Origin: Haliscomenobacter sp033763495
GTDB lineage: Bacteria > Bacteroidota > Bacteroidia > Chitinophagales > Saprospiraceae
Length of the DNA: 64,000 nt
Direction: 5' to 3'
Assembly (NCBI RefSeq): GCF_033763495.1
Contig: NZ_JANRKL010000209.1
Coordinates: 1-64,000, forward strand
Shown: one piece after another, positions 9,418 through 17,368 of the stretch
Layout of the letters: each line of letters begins with the position of its first letter
Position numbering within the stretch: the stretch's first letter is position 1
Program-made: the position numbers and the translations under genes
The notes under the pieces: model-generated
What the model was told of the DNA's origin: nothing
The model's input: the letters and a program-made list of their open reading frames with translations, nothing else
The model's database searches: none

Positions 9418-10608
9418 TTATACCAGGTGTTCGAGGTAATCAATCATGGGATAAAGCGGGTTGTAGTGCTTGTGCAAAAACTGTTGATTGCGTTTGCGCC
9501 AAAGGCGATTGGCCATGGCATCCACCAAGGGCATCAAGGTCCGTTCGTGGTAACAAACCACCGGGCTAGCCTGCGTGACGGTGCCAGTGCTGGCAAAATT
9601 GATACAAGAGCACCAACTGGCGCACCGCCCCTGCAAAGCGCAAGTACTACAAGCATCCTTAGGCTTTTCGGAACAACTGTGCAGGTGTTCCCGGCAGTTT
9701 TCATCAAAACCACCGTGCAGCACGTGACCAATCATAAACTCCGGCAAGGTTTCGGTGGTCACAAACTGAATACAGGGATAAAGTGCTCCGTCGGGAGCAA
9801 TGGAAAACTGGCGTTGGCCCAAATTGCAGCGTTCATCCCGCCCCGGCGGGCCTTGGGTGTGCGAGCGAATCCGCTCATCAAAACAGCTGAGGTAAAAGCG
9901 CTGATTTTGCTGCGTTTTTTCCTCGTACCAATGGGCAAGTTTGTGGTAGCTCTTTTCCAAGCGGTGCATGTCTTCCATCGTCCAATCAGCACTGTAATCC
10001 AGGGTAAGGTTGAAATACCTGAATCCTTTTTGGTAGAGCCAGTCTATGGATTCCGCCGCATGGCCGGCAGAATTGGGCGTAAGTACTGTGGTGACGCTCG
10101 CACATGGGTTGCTGTGCAACAAAATGGGAATGGCTTTTTCAATCGCTGCACTACTGCCTTTACCCGCAGCGTTGGGTCGTTGGATATCCTGAATCTCGGG
10201 AACTCCATCCACACTCAAAGAAACATAGATGTCGCGTTGGGCCAGAGCCTGCATCATAGTCTCGGTCAATAAGGTACCATTGGTGCTGATGCGAAAAGAC
10301 AGGGTCATGCCTGGGGGTAATTTTTCCTGAAAGGAATCTGCCAGCCAAAACAAAAGCTCGGCTTCGATCAGGGGTTCGCCACCAAAAAAAGTGATGTCCA
10401 GGAATTTTACTTGCGCCTTGCGGGCTTCATCAAGTACAAATAGCAGGGATTTATTAGCTACCTCCCTCGACATGGGGCGATGCACTTTTGTTCCGGTATA
10501 ACAGTAAGTACAGCGCAAATTGCACTGGTGCGTAAGGTGAAAGGTGGCGGCAAGAGTTTGTGTCATAGTGGGATTTTGTATGTTTTTAAAACGGGAGATG
10601 TTTGTCAT
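9418..10608 (-). CDS. radical SAM/SPASM domain maturase
   Basis: Radical SAM enzyme with the [4Fe-4S] motif CNLRCTYC (Cys 29, 33, 36) and GGEP. The C-terminal SPASM-type region supplies further cluster cysteines: CNLGQRQFSIAPDGALYPC, then CSTCALQGRCASWC and a final VVCYH. This architecture is typical of peptide and protein maturases such as anaerobic sulfatase activators and sactipeptide or PQQ-type enzymes. No sulfatase is nearby; the only partner is the cysteine-free 442-residue protein 3 bases downstream. The start could instead be the internal ATG at 10566 (MTQTLAATF), which sits closer to the conserved core. Confidence 0.88.
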   Translation of the reverse strand: MTNISRFKNIQNPTMTQTLAATFHLTHQCNLRCTYCYTGTKVHRPMSREVANKSLLFVLDEARKAQVKFLDITFFGGEPLIEAELLFWLADSFQEKLPPGMTLSFRISTNGTLLTETMMQALAQRDIYVSLSVDGVPEIQDIQRPNAAGKGSSAAIEKAIPILLHSNPCASVTTVLTPNSAGHAAESIDWLYQKGFRYFNLTLDYSADWTMEDMHRLEKSYHKLAHWYEEKTQQNQRFYLSCFDERIRSHTQGPPGRDERCNLGQRQFSIAPDGALYPCIQFVTTETLPEFMIGHVLHGGFDENCREHLHSCSEKPKDACSTCALQGRCASWCSCINFASTGTVTQASPVVCYHERTLMPLVDAMANRLWRKRNQQFLHKHYNPLYPMIDYLEHLV

Positions 10609-10738
10609 AAATTACAAAGACTCAGGTCTTTCACAAACGGTTCAAAAAAATTGCTTTTTTTTTTGAGTACAATCTATATCAGTCCGCCTTATACTACTAT
10701 ACTGCTTGTATTTCCCTAGAATTTTAAAAACCAACAAC

Positions 10739-11455
10739 ATGCAACGCACCGATTTTTTGAAAAAAGGCATGGGGGCCCTGGGCGTAGCCTTCATCGTACC
10801 CCTGGCTAATTCATGCAAAAAAGACTCCCTGGTGGATGAAGTTACTCCGGATGGATCCAGTTCCAGCGGAACTTGTACTGTTTCCCCAACAGAAACGGCG
10901 GGCCCCTTCCCTACCAAGTCGCCAGCTACCTTACAAATGGTGGACATCCGTTCGGATCGTACTGGGGTACCCCTCAGCGTCAAAATCAACATCAAAAACC
11001 TCAATACTGGCTGCGAAGCCATGTCAGGTGCCATCGTCGACATCTGGCATTGCGACAAAGACGGATATTACTCTGAATACGGCGGCACGGGTATGCAACA
11101 AGCTGACTTCACCAGCGTTCACTTCTTGCGCGGGCGTCAGGTAACGGATGCCAATGGGCAGGTAGGTTTTTCAAGCATTTTCCCTGGTTGGTATTCCGGG
11201 CGAGCACCACACATCCACGTTCACATTTACAATGCGAGTGGAAAGTCACTCCTGGTAACCCAGATTGCCTTCCCCACCAGCGTGTGTGACACGGTTTATA
11301 CCACAGCAACCAACTACTACACGCGTGGCAAGCAGGATACATCCAACACCAGCGACAACATCTTTTCCGATTCCCTGGCGCAAGAAATGTCTACCGTAAC
11401 AGGCAGTGTTGCCGCAGGTTATGAACTCACCCATACAATCGTTGTCAATGGATAG
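10739..11455 (+). CDS. secreted/lipoprotein intradiol ring-cleavage dioxygenase
   Basis: 238 residues from MQRTDFLKKGMGALG; an in-frame ATG 11 codons upstream precedes the signal and is unlikely. The N-terminus is a signal sequence ending at LANSC, resembling a Bacteroidota lipobox. The core is the intradiol dioxygenase beta-sandwich: TETAGPFP, GAIVDIWHCDKDGYYSEY and PGWYSGRAPHIHVHIY, which supply the two Tyr and two His ligands expected for non-haem Fe(III). Family members cleave catechol-type rings between the hydroxyls; extracytoplasmic versions are common in Bacteroidota with unknown aromatic substrates. It overlaps the pirin-like gene by 8 bases. Confidence 0.87.
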   Translation: MQRTDFLKKGMGALGVAFIVPLANSCKKDSLVDEVTPDGSSSSGTCTVSPTETAGPFPTKSPATLQMVDIRSDRTGVPLSVKINIKNLNTGCEAMSGAIVDIWHCDKDGYYSEYGGTGMQQADFTSVHFLRGRQVTDANGQVGFSSIFPGWYSGRAPHIHVHIYNASGKSLLVTQIAFPTSVCDTVYTTATNYYTRGKQDTSNTSDNIFSDSLAQEMSTVTGSVAAGYELTHTIVVNG

Positions 11456-12137
11456 ATCCCCAGCAACCATCTATCTGGCCGAGCAGCGTGGAATTACCCA
11501 AGCGGATCAATCATATCGCAGTTGGCATACTTTCAACTATGGTGATTACCAAAATCCACACCGCGAAGCCCCCGGGGCTTTGCGGGCTTTTAATGAAGAT
11601 ACCCTGGCAGGAGGGCAACGGATGGTTCATCAGGCAGCTGAAGCTGCAGATATCATGCTTTTACCACTGGTAGGTGGCATTACAGTAGAGTTGTACAGCG
11701 GAAAACCGCGGCGATATGTAGAAGCAGGCACCCTTTTGGTGGTGAATTTGTCGGAGGGAGAGAAGTATACAGTTGAAAACCCCTTTGAGGCGGATTTAGT
11801 GAGCTATCTCCACGTGGTTGTGAGCCGGGCTATTTTTAAAACTGGTTTGGAGCTTCACACTTTCGACCTGAGGCAACATTCAAATGGTATGCTGAAACTG
11901 GCTGAGCTGGACAATGGCTACCAGTTTTTGATTGGCAAGTTTGATGGGCGGGCCGAGTATAGCCAAATCCTTGATGGCCCTTTCAAAAACAGTTTTATTT
12001 TTATCATAGATGGGGTTTTTGAAGTACAAAACCGTTTGTTGCATGCGCGCGATGGACTGCTTTTAACACAAATGCAGGAGTTTGATTTTGAAGCCCTAGC
12101 CCACAATTCCATTATCTTACTTTTGAATTTATCCTGA
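11448..12137 (+). CDS. pirin-like bicupin protein
   Basis: 229 residues from MDRSPATIYLAEQRG. The N-terminal cupin resembles pirins and quercetinases (HTFNYGDYQNPHREAPGALRAFNEDTL), but the usual His-x-His metal motif is replaced around VHQAAEAADIMLLPL, so metal binding may be lost or altered. The second half forms another cupin-like fold (YSQILDGPFKNSFIFIIDGVFEVQNRLL). ATG overlaps the last 8 bases of the ring-cleavage dioxygenase, implying translational coupling. An in-frame ATG 14 codons upstream, deep in the dioxygenase gene, is less likely to be used. Function is not established. Confidence 0.7.
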   Translation: MDRSPATIYLAEQRGITQADQSYRSWHTFNYGDYQNPHREAPGALRAFNEDTLAGGQRMVHQAAEAADIMLLPLVGGITVELYSGKPRRYVEAGTLLVVNLSEGEKYTVENPFEADLVSYLHVVVSRAIFKTGLELHTFDLRQHSNGMLKLAELDNGYQFLIGKFDGRAEYSQILDGPFKNSFIFIIDGVFEVQNRLLHARDGLLLTQMQEFDFEALAHNSIILLLNLS

Positions 12138-12174
12138 ATTTTCTCCCCGCAAATAATCAGGGCTGACATAAAAA

Positions 12175-12208
12175 AGGGCTGTAAAGGAATGATCCCCTTT
12201 ACAGCCCT
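12175..12208 (-). terminator. intrinsic terminator, 13-bp stem
   Basis: AGGGCTGTAAAGG (12175-12187) pairs perfectly with CCTTTACAGCCCT (12196-12208) across an 8-base loop. Read on the minus strand it is followed by TTTTTATG, so it should end transcription arriving from the rhodopsin gene, whose stop is about 170 bases away. It also separates the convergent pirin-like gene. Confidence 0.75.
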
Positions 12209-12296
12209 CTATTGCAATAACGCTTAGTCTCTTTTGGCAAAAGATAAAAAAACGTTAAAAAATCTCGCCTATCCTGAAAAGTCCATAAATTGCAAC

Positions 12297-12314
12297 TTTA
12301 TTACTAATGCAATT
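12297..12314. repeat. 18-bp direct repeat, left flank of rhodopsin cassette
   Basis: The 18 bases TTTATTACTAATGCAATT recur identically and in the same orientation at 15365-15382, directly upstream of crtY. A 12-base subset, ATTACTAATGCA, also occurs at 13111-13122 within the first codons of the rhodopsin gene. The two full copies enclose exactly the three genes for rhodopsin and retinal supply. Confidence 0.6.
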
Positions 12315-12377
12315 TAGCCTGCTTCATGGTAAATCCTGGGGTAGGCTTTTTTTATTGACCAGTACTAACTGTTCTAC

Positions 12378-13127
12378 TTAAGCAGTAGCAGTTGCCTTCT
12401 GATTGCTGATAGCCAGGCTGTAAATTACCAAACCGAAGCCGATTTTGTTGACTGCATCTCCGATGTTGTAGATCAAGTCCATAGCCTGAACTGGCAGTAC
12501 TCCACTCAACAATCCTCCATCGATGGCCATGTAACCAATTGGGTAAATAGCCCAACCTGCAAAAATAAACCATCCAAGGATTTTCATTGCTGTTTGTAGA
12601 TTTACGTCAGCGGAGCTGTTTGCCAATTTTCTGGCACCACCAAACCACACATCATAAGCAATGAACGCATAACCAATGGTTGAAATAGCTCCCCAGATAG
12701 CGGACTGGCTACGGAAAACCGTTTCGCCCAAATAACCGGTTACAAGCATCCACAATGACCAGAAGATCATTCGCCACATCAGGCTTTGCTTGGCACCATA
12801 AGGCTTTAGGATAAGATAGAATTCAACACACATCAATGGCACGGTCAAAATCCAGTCGATGTAGCGAAATTCAGTTGGAGAAGTTTGGTTCTCGGCCCAA
12901 AAGCTGCGCATGTAAAAGTAGTGCGCAGCCGCAATTCCAGTGATCAGTGCCGATACAAGCAGGGAGTCTTTCCACTTCCCTTCCACGCGGGTCATCTGAA
13001 CAAAGAAAAAAACGGTTGAGGCCAGCATGGCCATTGAACCGATAAAAAAGGTGAAGCCAACGTAATCTCCAGGCTGCAATTGGGCCAGAAAAAGTGGCTG
13101 AAAGTTGTTGATTACTAATGCATTCAT
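12378..13127 (-). CDS. light-driven proton-pumping rhodopsin (green-tuned, antenna-type groove)
   Basis: Seven-helix retinal protein of 249 residues starting MNALVINNFQPLF at 13127; the in-frame ATG 27 codons upstream adds a non-conserved leader. Aligning by eye to proteorhodopsin: His69 (=H75), Arg88 (=R94), Asp91 proton acceptor (=D97), Thr95, Met99 at the spectral tuning site 105 (green type), Glu102 proton donor (=E108), Asp224 and Lys228 for the retinal Schiff base. The DTE triad indicates outward proton pumping. Gly146 occupies the position of bacteriorhodopsin Trp138 (motif WGAISTIGY), the replacement that opens a groove for a carotenoid antenna in xanthorhodopsin. blh and crtY lie upstream on the same strand. 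Confidence 0.95.
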   Translation of the reverse strand: MNALVINNFQPLFLAQLQPGDYVGFTFFIGSMAMLASTVFFFVQMTRVEGKWKDSLLVSALITGIAAAHYFYMRSFWAENQTSPTEFRYIDWILTVPLMCVEFYLILKPYGAKQSLMWRMIFWSLWMLVTGYLGETVFRSQSAIWGAISTIGYAFIAYDVWFGGARKLANSSADVNLQTAMKILGWFIFAGWAIYPIGYMAIDGGLLSGVLPVQAMDLIYNIGDAVNKIGFGLVIYSLAISNQKATATA

Positions 13128-13144
13128 GATGTAATAAGGTTTAT

Positions 13145-13152
13145 TAAAGATA
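13145..13152 (-). promoter_or_regulatory. possible -7 box of the rhodopsin gene
   Basis: Read on the minus strand this is TATCTTTA, seven of eight matches to the Bacteroidota -7 consensus TAnnTTTG, 18 bases before the rhodopsin ATG. No convincing -33 TTG is seen at the right distance. The 102-base gap between blh and the rhodopsin gene suggests that the pump has its own promoter. Confidence 0.35.
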
Positions 13153-13229
13153 CAATATATGCTTAACGAAGAGCCGTTTGAAATGTTCAAAAAATTCAGA
13201 ATTTTCAATTAAAATTAAAACATAGTTGC

Positions 13230-14186
13230 TTATTCTGAAATATCTACTCTCCATTCAAATTTATCAGATTGACCAGTTTGGTACAACATTTCGATTAGCA
13301 CCAGGTGCGGTAGTGTAACCAAAGACAGAAAAATGAACAGGATTCCCCAAGTTGCGTTCATCTGGATGGACGGGGAATACCAGACCATTATCATCAATCC
13401 TAATATTGCTAACCCGCTATATGGCAAAGCTTCCCTGACATAATCTTTAAGCTTATACCCAGGCTTTTGTGATCGGAAGAAAGATATTTGATCCTGGATC
13501 GAGCTCAACGCATGCCAAGCAGAAAAATAGAGGGCGAATCCCAGCAAAAGCGGGGTGGATACGAAGAGAACCAATAAAATGAATAAATTAAAAACCTCGG
13601 CCCAAGCTTCCTGATTGGACAATTCCCTCTTCAACCAGAGCAAACCTATAGTTAGCAAGTTGAGAACAATAATCAGTCCAATACTACCATTGAGGAGTAG
13701 GGCCGACAACTCGGGAAGGGATCGTTGAATAATCGACTCCACTATGGGCTGAGCCGTTTTGAAGTGGGCCAAAATGGGCAAAAAGAGTACAAAAGCGCCA
13801 TGAATCAAATAAAGCAGGGCTTGAAACCCGCTATTCAGGTTCACATAGTTCCAGTTGGACTGGCCAAAATGATATACAGAAGTCAACAAAAAAATCAACA
13901 AGCCCAAGGCCGGACTCAACCACCACAACAATCCATAAACCAGCATTAAACCCAAATAGCCACCGTAAAATCCCAGCATGGCTGGCTGCCCACCCCTTCG
14001 CTGTAACAATACATGAAAAATCCGGTGATCGGTTGCCCCATGAGGTATCCCTAAACCAATGATCAGGAACAATGCCAGAAAGAGGCTCAAGTTATCAGCC
14101 AAAGCTGGCAACAGAATTACAATTGCAGCCAGCAATAAACTAAACAAACGCAACCAAAAATAAAGATGTGGGTAGCGTGCAGTCAT
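13230..14186 (-). CDS. blh: Brp/Blh-family beta-carotene 15,15'-dioxygenase
   Basis: Integral membrane enzyme that cleaves beta-carotene into two retinals, the chromophore of the rhodopsin encoded next. 318 residues, mostly hydrophobic helices. Conserved histidine motifs of the family are present: GIPHGATDH near residue 50, YHFGQSNW, FSAWHALSSI and TLPHLVLIEMLY, which together provide candidate iron ligands. The start overlaps the crtY stop by 4 bases, so the two are translationally coupled; the rhodopsin gene follows after 102 bases. Confidence 0.93.
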   Translation of the reverse strand: MTARYPHLYFWLRLFSLLLAAIVILLPALADNLSLFLALFLIIGLGIPHGATDHRIFHVLLQRRGGQPAMLGFYGGYLGLMLVYGLLWWLSPALGLLIFLLTSVYHFGQSNWNYVNLNSGFQALLYLIHGAFVLFLPILAHFKTAQPIVESIIQRSLPELSALLLNGSIGLIIVLNLLTIGLLWLKRELSNQEAWAEVFNLFILLVLFVSTPLLLGFALYFSAWHALSSIQDQISFFRSQKPGYKLKDYVREALPYSGLAILGLMIMVWYSPSIQMNATWGILFIFLSLVTLPHLVLIEMLYQTGQSDKFEWRVDISE

Positions 14187-15364
14187 ATGCGAACAGGATT
14201 GGGGGGTGATGCTGCGAATTTATTGGTACCAAGATAAAATGCCCAAATAGCCTGTAGGAAAGGAACAGGTGGCAAACTGGCCAAAATTCCGATCTCTTCA
14301 CCCAGGTGGGTATCTTCATCTAAAAATTTGAGGATTTTGGGGAAGTCGATCCGCTGAAACAATTTACTAAAAATAGGAGCGCCCAACTTTCCTCGATGGG
14401 TTAGGATGTCCAACAATAATTGATCGTAAAATTCGAATCGTTTGGAATGTCCGAGTCTGGGATCAGGTTTTTTCTGGCCGACCAATTGTTGAGCAACTTG
14501 TTTGGCTTGTTCCTGTATCCGCGCAAAGGCGTAGCCAGTTGATGGCTTAACTGCTCCACCCATTGTACCGATTTGGAAGATATGGCCTTGCTTTTTTGTG
14601 GGCTTAGCTCCCATGATTTGCATAGGAATCACGCCGAACTCTTTTTCAAGTACCTCCCAATATTTAATTTTTAGGGTTTTACTCAGGTATTTATCAAGCG
14701 CTGTTGTATAAGCTTTTTCGCTCAATAACTGGGTTGAAAAAACGGTGAACTCTACGAGTGCTCTCCGGCTGGAGGTAGGAAGTACATAACAGAACCGAGT
14801 ATCGTTGTGTTGTGGAACCCTGAAGTCCATGATAGAGGCACACCCCGGGTCGAAACAATCCTCAGCTGTCTCTATCCAGTATCCTGCAAAATGCTGAATA
14901 AGTTTATTGGGCTCAATTGTGGCCGATTTTTTTGGAATGCTGGAGAATACCGATTCCCCTGAAAAAATGGCGTTTTCAGTTCTTACAATTGCACCAGTTT
15001 CAGCATCTTCAATACTTCTGATGTCAGCTTGATGACAAGTGACGTTGGGTGCGAGCGCTAGTCTTTGTTGAATGAAATGGTAGAAATCTGCTGAGCGAAG
15101 CAAACAATAACGGTAAGGATCAATTGACTGGATTCTTTGTGAATGGTAATCCGCAAACCTTAGATACTGCCATTGATGGGTAAACAAGGAATCGAATGGT
15201 GTTGGTGATTTACTCCACCAACACCATGTACGGTCATTATTGGACTTCTGTTCGCGATCCAATACAAGGATATCACCCAGGTAGCCTTGTTCAACTAAAT
15301 AGTAAGCAAGGCTCAAACCTGAGCAACCTCCTCCTGCGATAATGCAATCGAAGTGTTGTTTCAT
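14183..15364 (-). CDS. crtY: lycopene beta-cyclase
   Basis: Flavin-dependent cyclase converting lycopene to beta-carotene. 393 residues. N-terminal FAD-binding fold CIIAGGGCSGLSLAYYL (residues 7-23) with ILVLDRE after beta-2, the lycopene-cyclase signature NDRTWCWW near 42-49, and the later motif IPMQIMGAKP followed by IGTMGGAVKPSTGYAF. It is the first gene of the crtY-blh-rhodopsin set and has an 18-bp repeat ending at its start codon. Phytoene synthase and desaturase genes must lie elsewhere. Confidence 0.93.
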   Translation of the reverse strand: MKQHFDCIIAGGGCSGLSLAYYLVEQGYLGDILVLDREQKSNNDRTWCWWSKSPTPFDSLFTHQWQYLRFADYHSQRIQSIDPYRYCLLRSADFYHFIQQRLALAPNVTCHQADIRSIEDAETGAIVRTENAIFSGESVFSSIPKKSATIEPNKLIQHFAGYWIETAEDCFDPGCASIMDFRVPQHNDTRFCYVLPTSSRRALVEFTVFSTQLLSEKAYTTALDKYLSKTLKIKYWEVLEKEFGVIPMQIMGAKPTKKQGHIFQIGTMGGAVKPSTGYAFARIQEQAKQVAQQLVGQKKPDPRLGHSKRFEFYDQLLLDILTHRGKLGAPIFSKLFQRIDFPKILKFLDEDTHLGEEIGILASLPPVPFLQAIWAFYLGTNKFAASPPNPVRI

Positions 15365-15382
15365 TTTATTACTAATGCAATT
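15365..15382. repeat. 18-bp direct repeat, right flank of rhodopsin cassette
   Basis: Identical to 12297-12314. On the minus strand it immediately precedes the crtY start codon, so it could be part of the leader as well as a recombination or acquisition scar. Confidence 0.6.
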
Positions 15383-15496
15383 GCGAATAAGACAAGATAA
15401 ACCAAGAAAGGTTTAGACTTTGAACTGATACTTTGAAAACACAAATGAAATTCAAATCATCAACTAAAAAACTGATTCTGAATCGAGAAGAAAATA

Positions 15497-15522
15497 GGCC
15501 AGTCTCGATAAGGAGACTGGCC
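15497..15522 (-). terminator. hairpin after the FAS1 gene
   Basis: GGCCAGTCTC (15497-15506) pairs with GAGACTGGCC (15513-15522) over a 6-base loop. Read on the minus strand it follows the FAS1 lipoprotein gene by about 40 bases and is succeeded by TATTTTC, consistent with an intrinsic terminator. Confidence 0.65.
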
Positions 15523-15560
15523 AGAGCGCACTAAAATACAACTAAACTAAATCGAAAAAA

Positions 15561-16526
15561 TTAGGGCAACAATACCCGATCAATCACGTGCACTACGCCA
15601 TTTGTTGCCAATAAATTAGCGATGCTTACATTCGAGGCGTTTGCACCATTGCCTTTCCCCAAAACGCTCACTGCACCTGCCGCAATGGTTACTTTGGCTT
15701 TGCCACCTTGTGCGGTAGTCAATTCTGCACCGTTGGTCAGATTGGTAGAAAAAGCTCTAGCCGCAACCACATGGTAGGTAAGAATGTTTGCAAGAGTAGC
15801 TGGATCCGCAGCCTCGATGGAAGCAATGGTCGGAAAACCAGCAGCTTGAAATGCGGCATTGGTGGGTGCAAATACAGTCAGTGGGCCAGCTGCAGTAAGG
15901 GCATTGACCACCCCACTACCTGCACGAGTTACTGCAGCCACCAGGTAACTCAAGTTTGCATTGGCCGAAGCCAAACCTACAATGTTTACCGATGGGGGGA
16001 GAATAACTGCGTTGATCACGTGAATCACTCCATTGGAGGCGCTAACATCTGCCTGGGTCACTGTGGCGCCGTTGATGGATACACCAGCAGCATTTTTGGT
16101 AATAAAAGCATCCACATTGCTCAACATTTTGGTCGCTTGGTTGTCTCCTACCTGAATGGCTGCTGCATTGATCTTGCTGCCAATCACATGGTACTGCAAT
16201 ACCGCCTGCAGGGTAGCCACTGGTGTATTGTTGATGGCGTTTACATCTGCGAAACCAGCCGCACGGAAAGCAGCATCGGTTGGGGCAAAAACAGTCAAAC
16301 TGCCGGTGCTCAATGCATCGGCCAATCCGGCGCGTATTACAGCCGCTTCCAGCAAGGTGAAATCAGTTCCATCTACCACAATTTGGGTGATGGTTTTGGC
16401 ATCTGCTGCATCGTCATCTTTGTCTTCACAAGCAGTGGTCAGGGCCAAGGCAAAAATACTGAGTAGGGTCATCATTAAACTACGCATGGGGAACATCAAA
16501 AATTTGGTTTTCATAATTTGGTTCAT
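15561..16526 (-). CDS. lipoprotein with two fasciclin (FAS1) domains
   Basis: Surface or periplasmic adhesion-type protein of 321 residues. Lipoprotein signal with lipobox-like ALTTAC near residue 33 followed by an acidic stretch (EDKDDDAADAK), a pattern linked with surface export of Bacteroidota lipoproteins. FAS1 domain one spans about 45-180 and domain two about 182-320; each has the H1 motif (LTVFAPTDAAF and LTVFAPTNAAF), the YHV box and the closing NGVIHVINAVILP / NGVVHVIDRVLLP. The start may instead be the ATG four codons in (16514). The 336 bases upstream (16527-16862) contain no gene I can support. Confidence 0.9.
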   Translation of the reverse strand: MNQIMKTKFLMFPMRSLMMTLLSIFALALTTACEDKDDDAADAKTITQIVVDGTDFTLLEAAVIRAGLADALSTGSLTVFAPTDAAFRAAGFADVNAINNTPVATLQAVLQYHVIGSKINAAAIQVGDNQATKMLSNVDAFITKNAAGVSINGATVTQADVSASNGVIHVINAVILPPSVNIVGLASANANLSYLVAAVTRAGSGVVNALTAAGPLTVFAPTNAAFQAAGFPTIASIEAADPATLANILTYHVVAARAFSTNLTNGAELTTAQGGKAKVTIAAGAVSVLGKGNGANASNVSIANLLATNGVVHVIDRVLLP

Positions 16527-16862
16527 TTTGGTTGATAAGTTAGGAAGTATGAAATCAGGAATAAGAACGTAGTTTTTATTGCTATGTTTATAAAAATAGC
16601 TCTGGAGTAAAGGCTTGTCTAATTCTTTACATAAGGTTGTTATTTTCTCTTTTTACATGAACAAAACTGGTGTTCTACATAATGGCCAGAACAACGGCCA
16701 ATCTAATCGTTGGTTTTGTCGTGAAATTTCCTCTGGGTGGTTACCAAATTAAACAGGGGCTAAAACACCAATCCTGATGCCTTACCCCCTGTTTATCTCT
16801 GCTTACTGATGCCTTTGGAACAGCTATGTCAGTAAACCATACTGGTTTGGTTGTGCGAAGTG

Positions 16863-17297
16863 CTAGGGCTGTCTTGCTGCCTGACGAGCCAGCAATTTCC
16901 AGTCTGGTCCTTGTTTTTGCCAGATTTGCAATACCAAAAGTTTCACTGAGCCGGGCCTGCCGCCGTCGTTGATGTCACCGGCTAGTTTGTGGCGTACAAT
17001 GGCCGTTTTGCCCGCCATTTTGATGCTCTGTTCCGTCAGTTCCATCGTGACGAAGTCGGATTCACCAGTAGAAATCGATTTGACCAGCATCGCTTTGTCC
17101 TCAATTTTACCGCTGGAATGGCCATAGCTCAGCTCTGGAGCAAGGATGGCTTCAAGGGTAGCTTTGTCGGCATCAAGCATGGCTTTGCGCCAAACCAAAA
17201 CTGCGTCGGCCACTTGTTGCTCTGCTTTGGACTGCGCAAAGGTGCCAAAAGCAATGGACAGCAAAAAGAGCAGAAGGATTGATTTTTTCATCTTCAT
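16863..17297 (-). CDS. secreted DUF4440/SnoaL-like (NTF2-fold) protein
   Basis: 144 residues with a signal peptide (MKMKKSILLLFLLSIAFGTFAQ). The remainder has the NTF2-like cone fold pattern: helix AVLVWRKAMLDADKATLEAILAPELSYGHSSG, then strands with VRHKLAGDIN and VLQIWQKQGPDWKLLARQAAR, typical of DUF4440. Catalytic residues are not obvious. It follows the PQQ dehydrogenase on the same strand, separated by a 17-bp perfect palindrome, so it may be a separate transcription unit. Confidence 0.75.
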   Translation of the reverse strand: MKMKKSILLLFLLSIAFGTFAQSKAEQQVADAVLVWRKAMLDADKATLEAILAPELSYGHSSGKIEDKAMLVKSISTGESDFVTMELTEQSIKMAGKTAIVRHKLAGDINDGGRPGSVKLLVLQIWQKQGPDWKLLARQAARQP

Positions 17298-17330
17298 GTA
17301 TTGTTTATAGTTAATAAGGCAAATAATGGG

Positions 17331-17367
17331 GTACGTATACTAAACTTTTGAAGTTTAGTATACGTAC
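17331..17367. repeat. perfect 17-bp inverted repeat, 3-base loop
   Basis: GTACGTATACTAAACTT (17331-17347) is followed by TTG and its exact complement (17351-17367). It lies 2 bases beyond the PQQ dehydrogenase stop codon. No run of U follows on the minus strand, so it is not a standard intrinsic terminator; it may stabilise the 3' end of that mRNA or be a palindromic element. Confidence 0.75.
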
Positions 17368-17368
17368 T

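Noticed and set aside
13128..13208. N-terminal extension of the rhodopsin by 27 residues
   Set aside because: The extension contains polar and unrelated sequence, runs through the possible -7 box, and known rhodopsins start near MNALVINN-type residues just before helix A.
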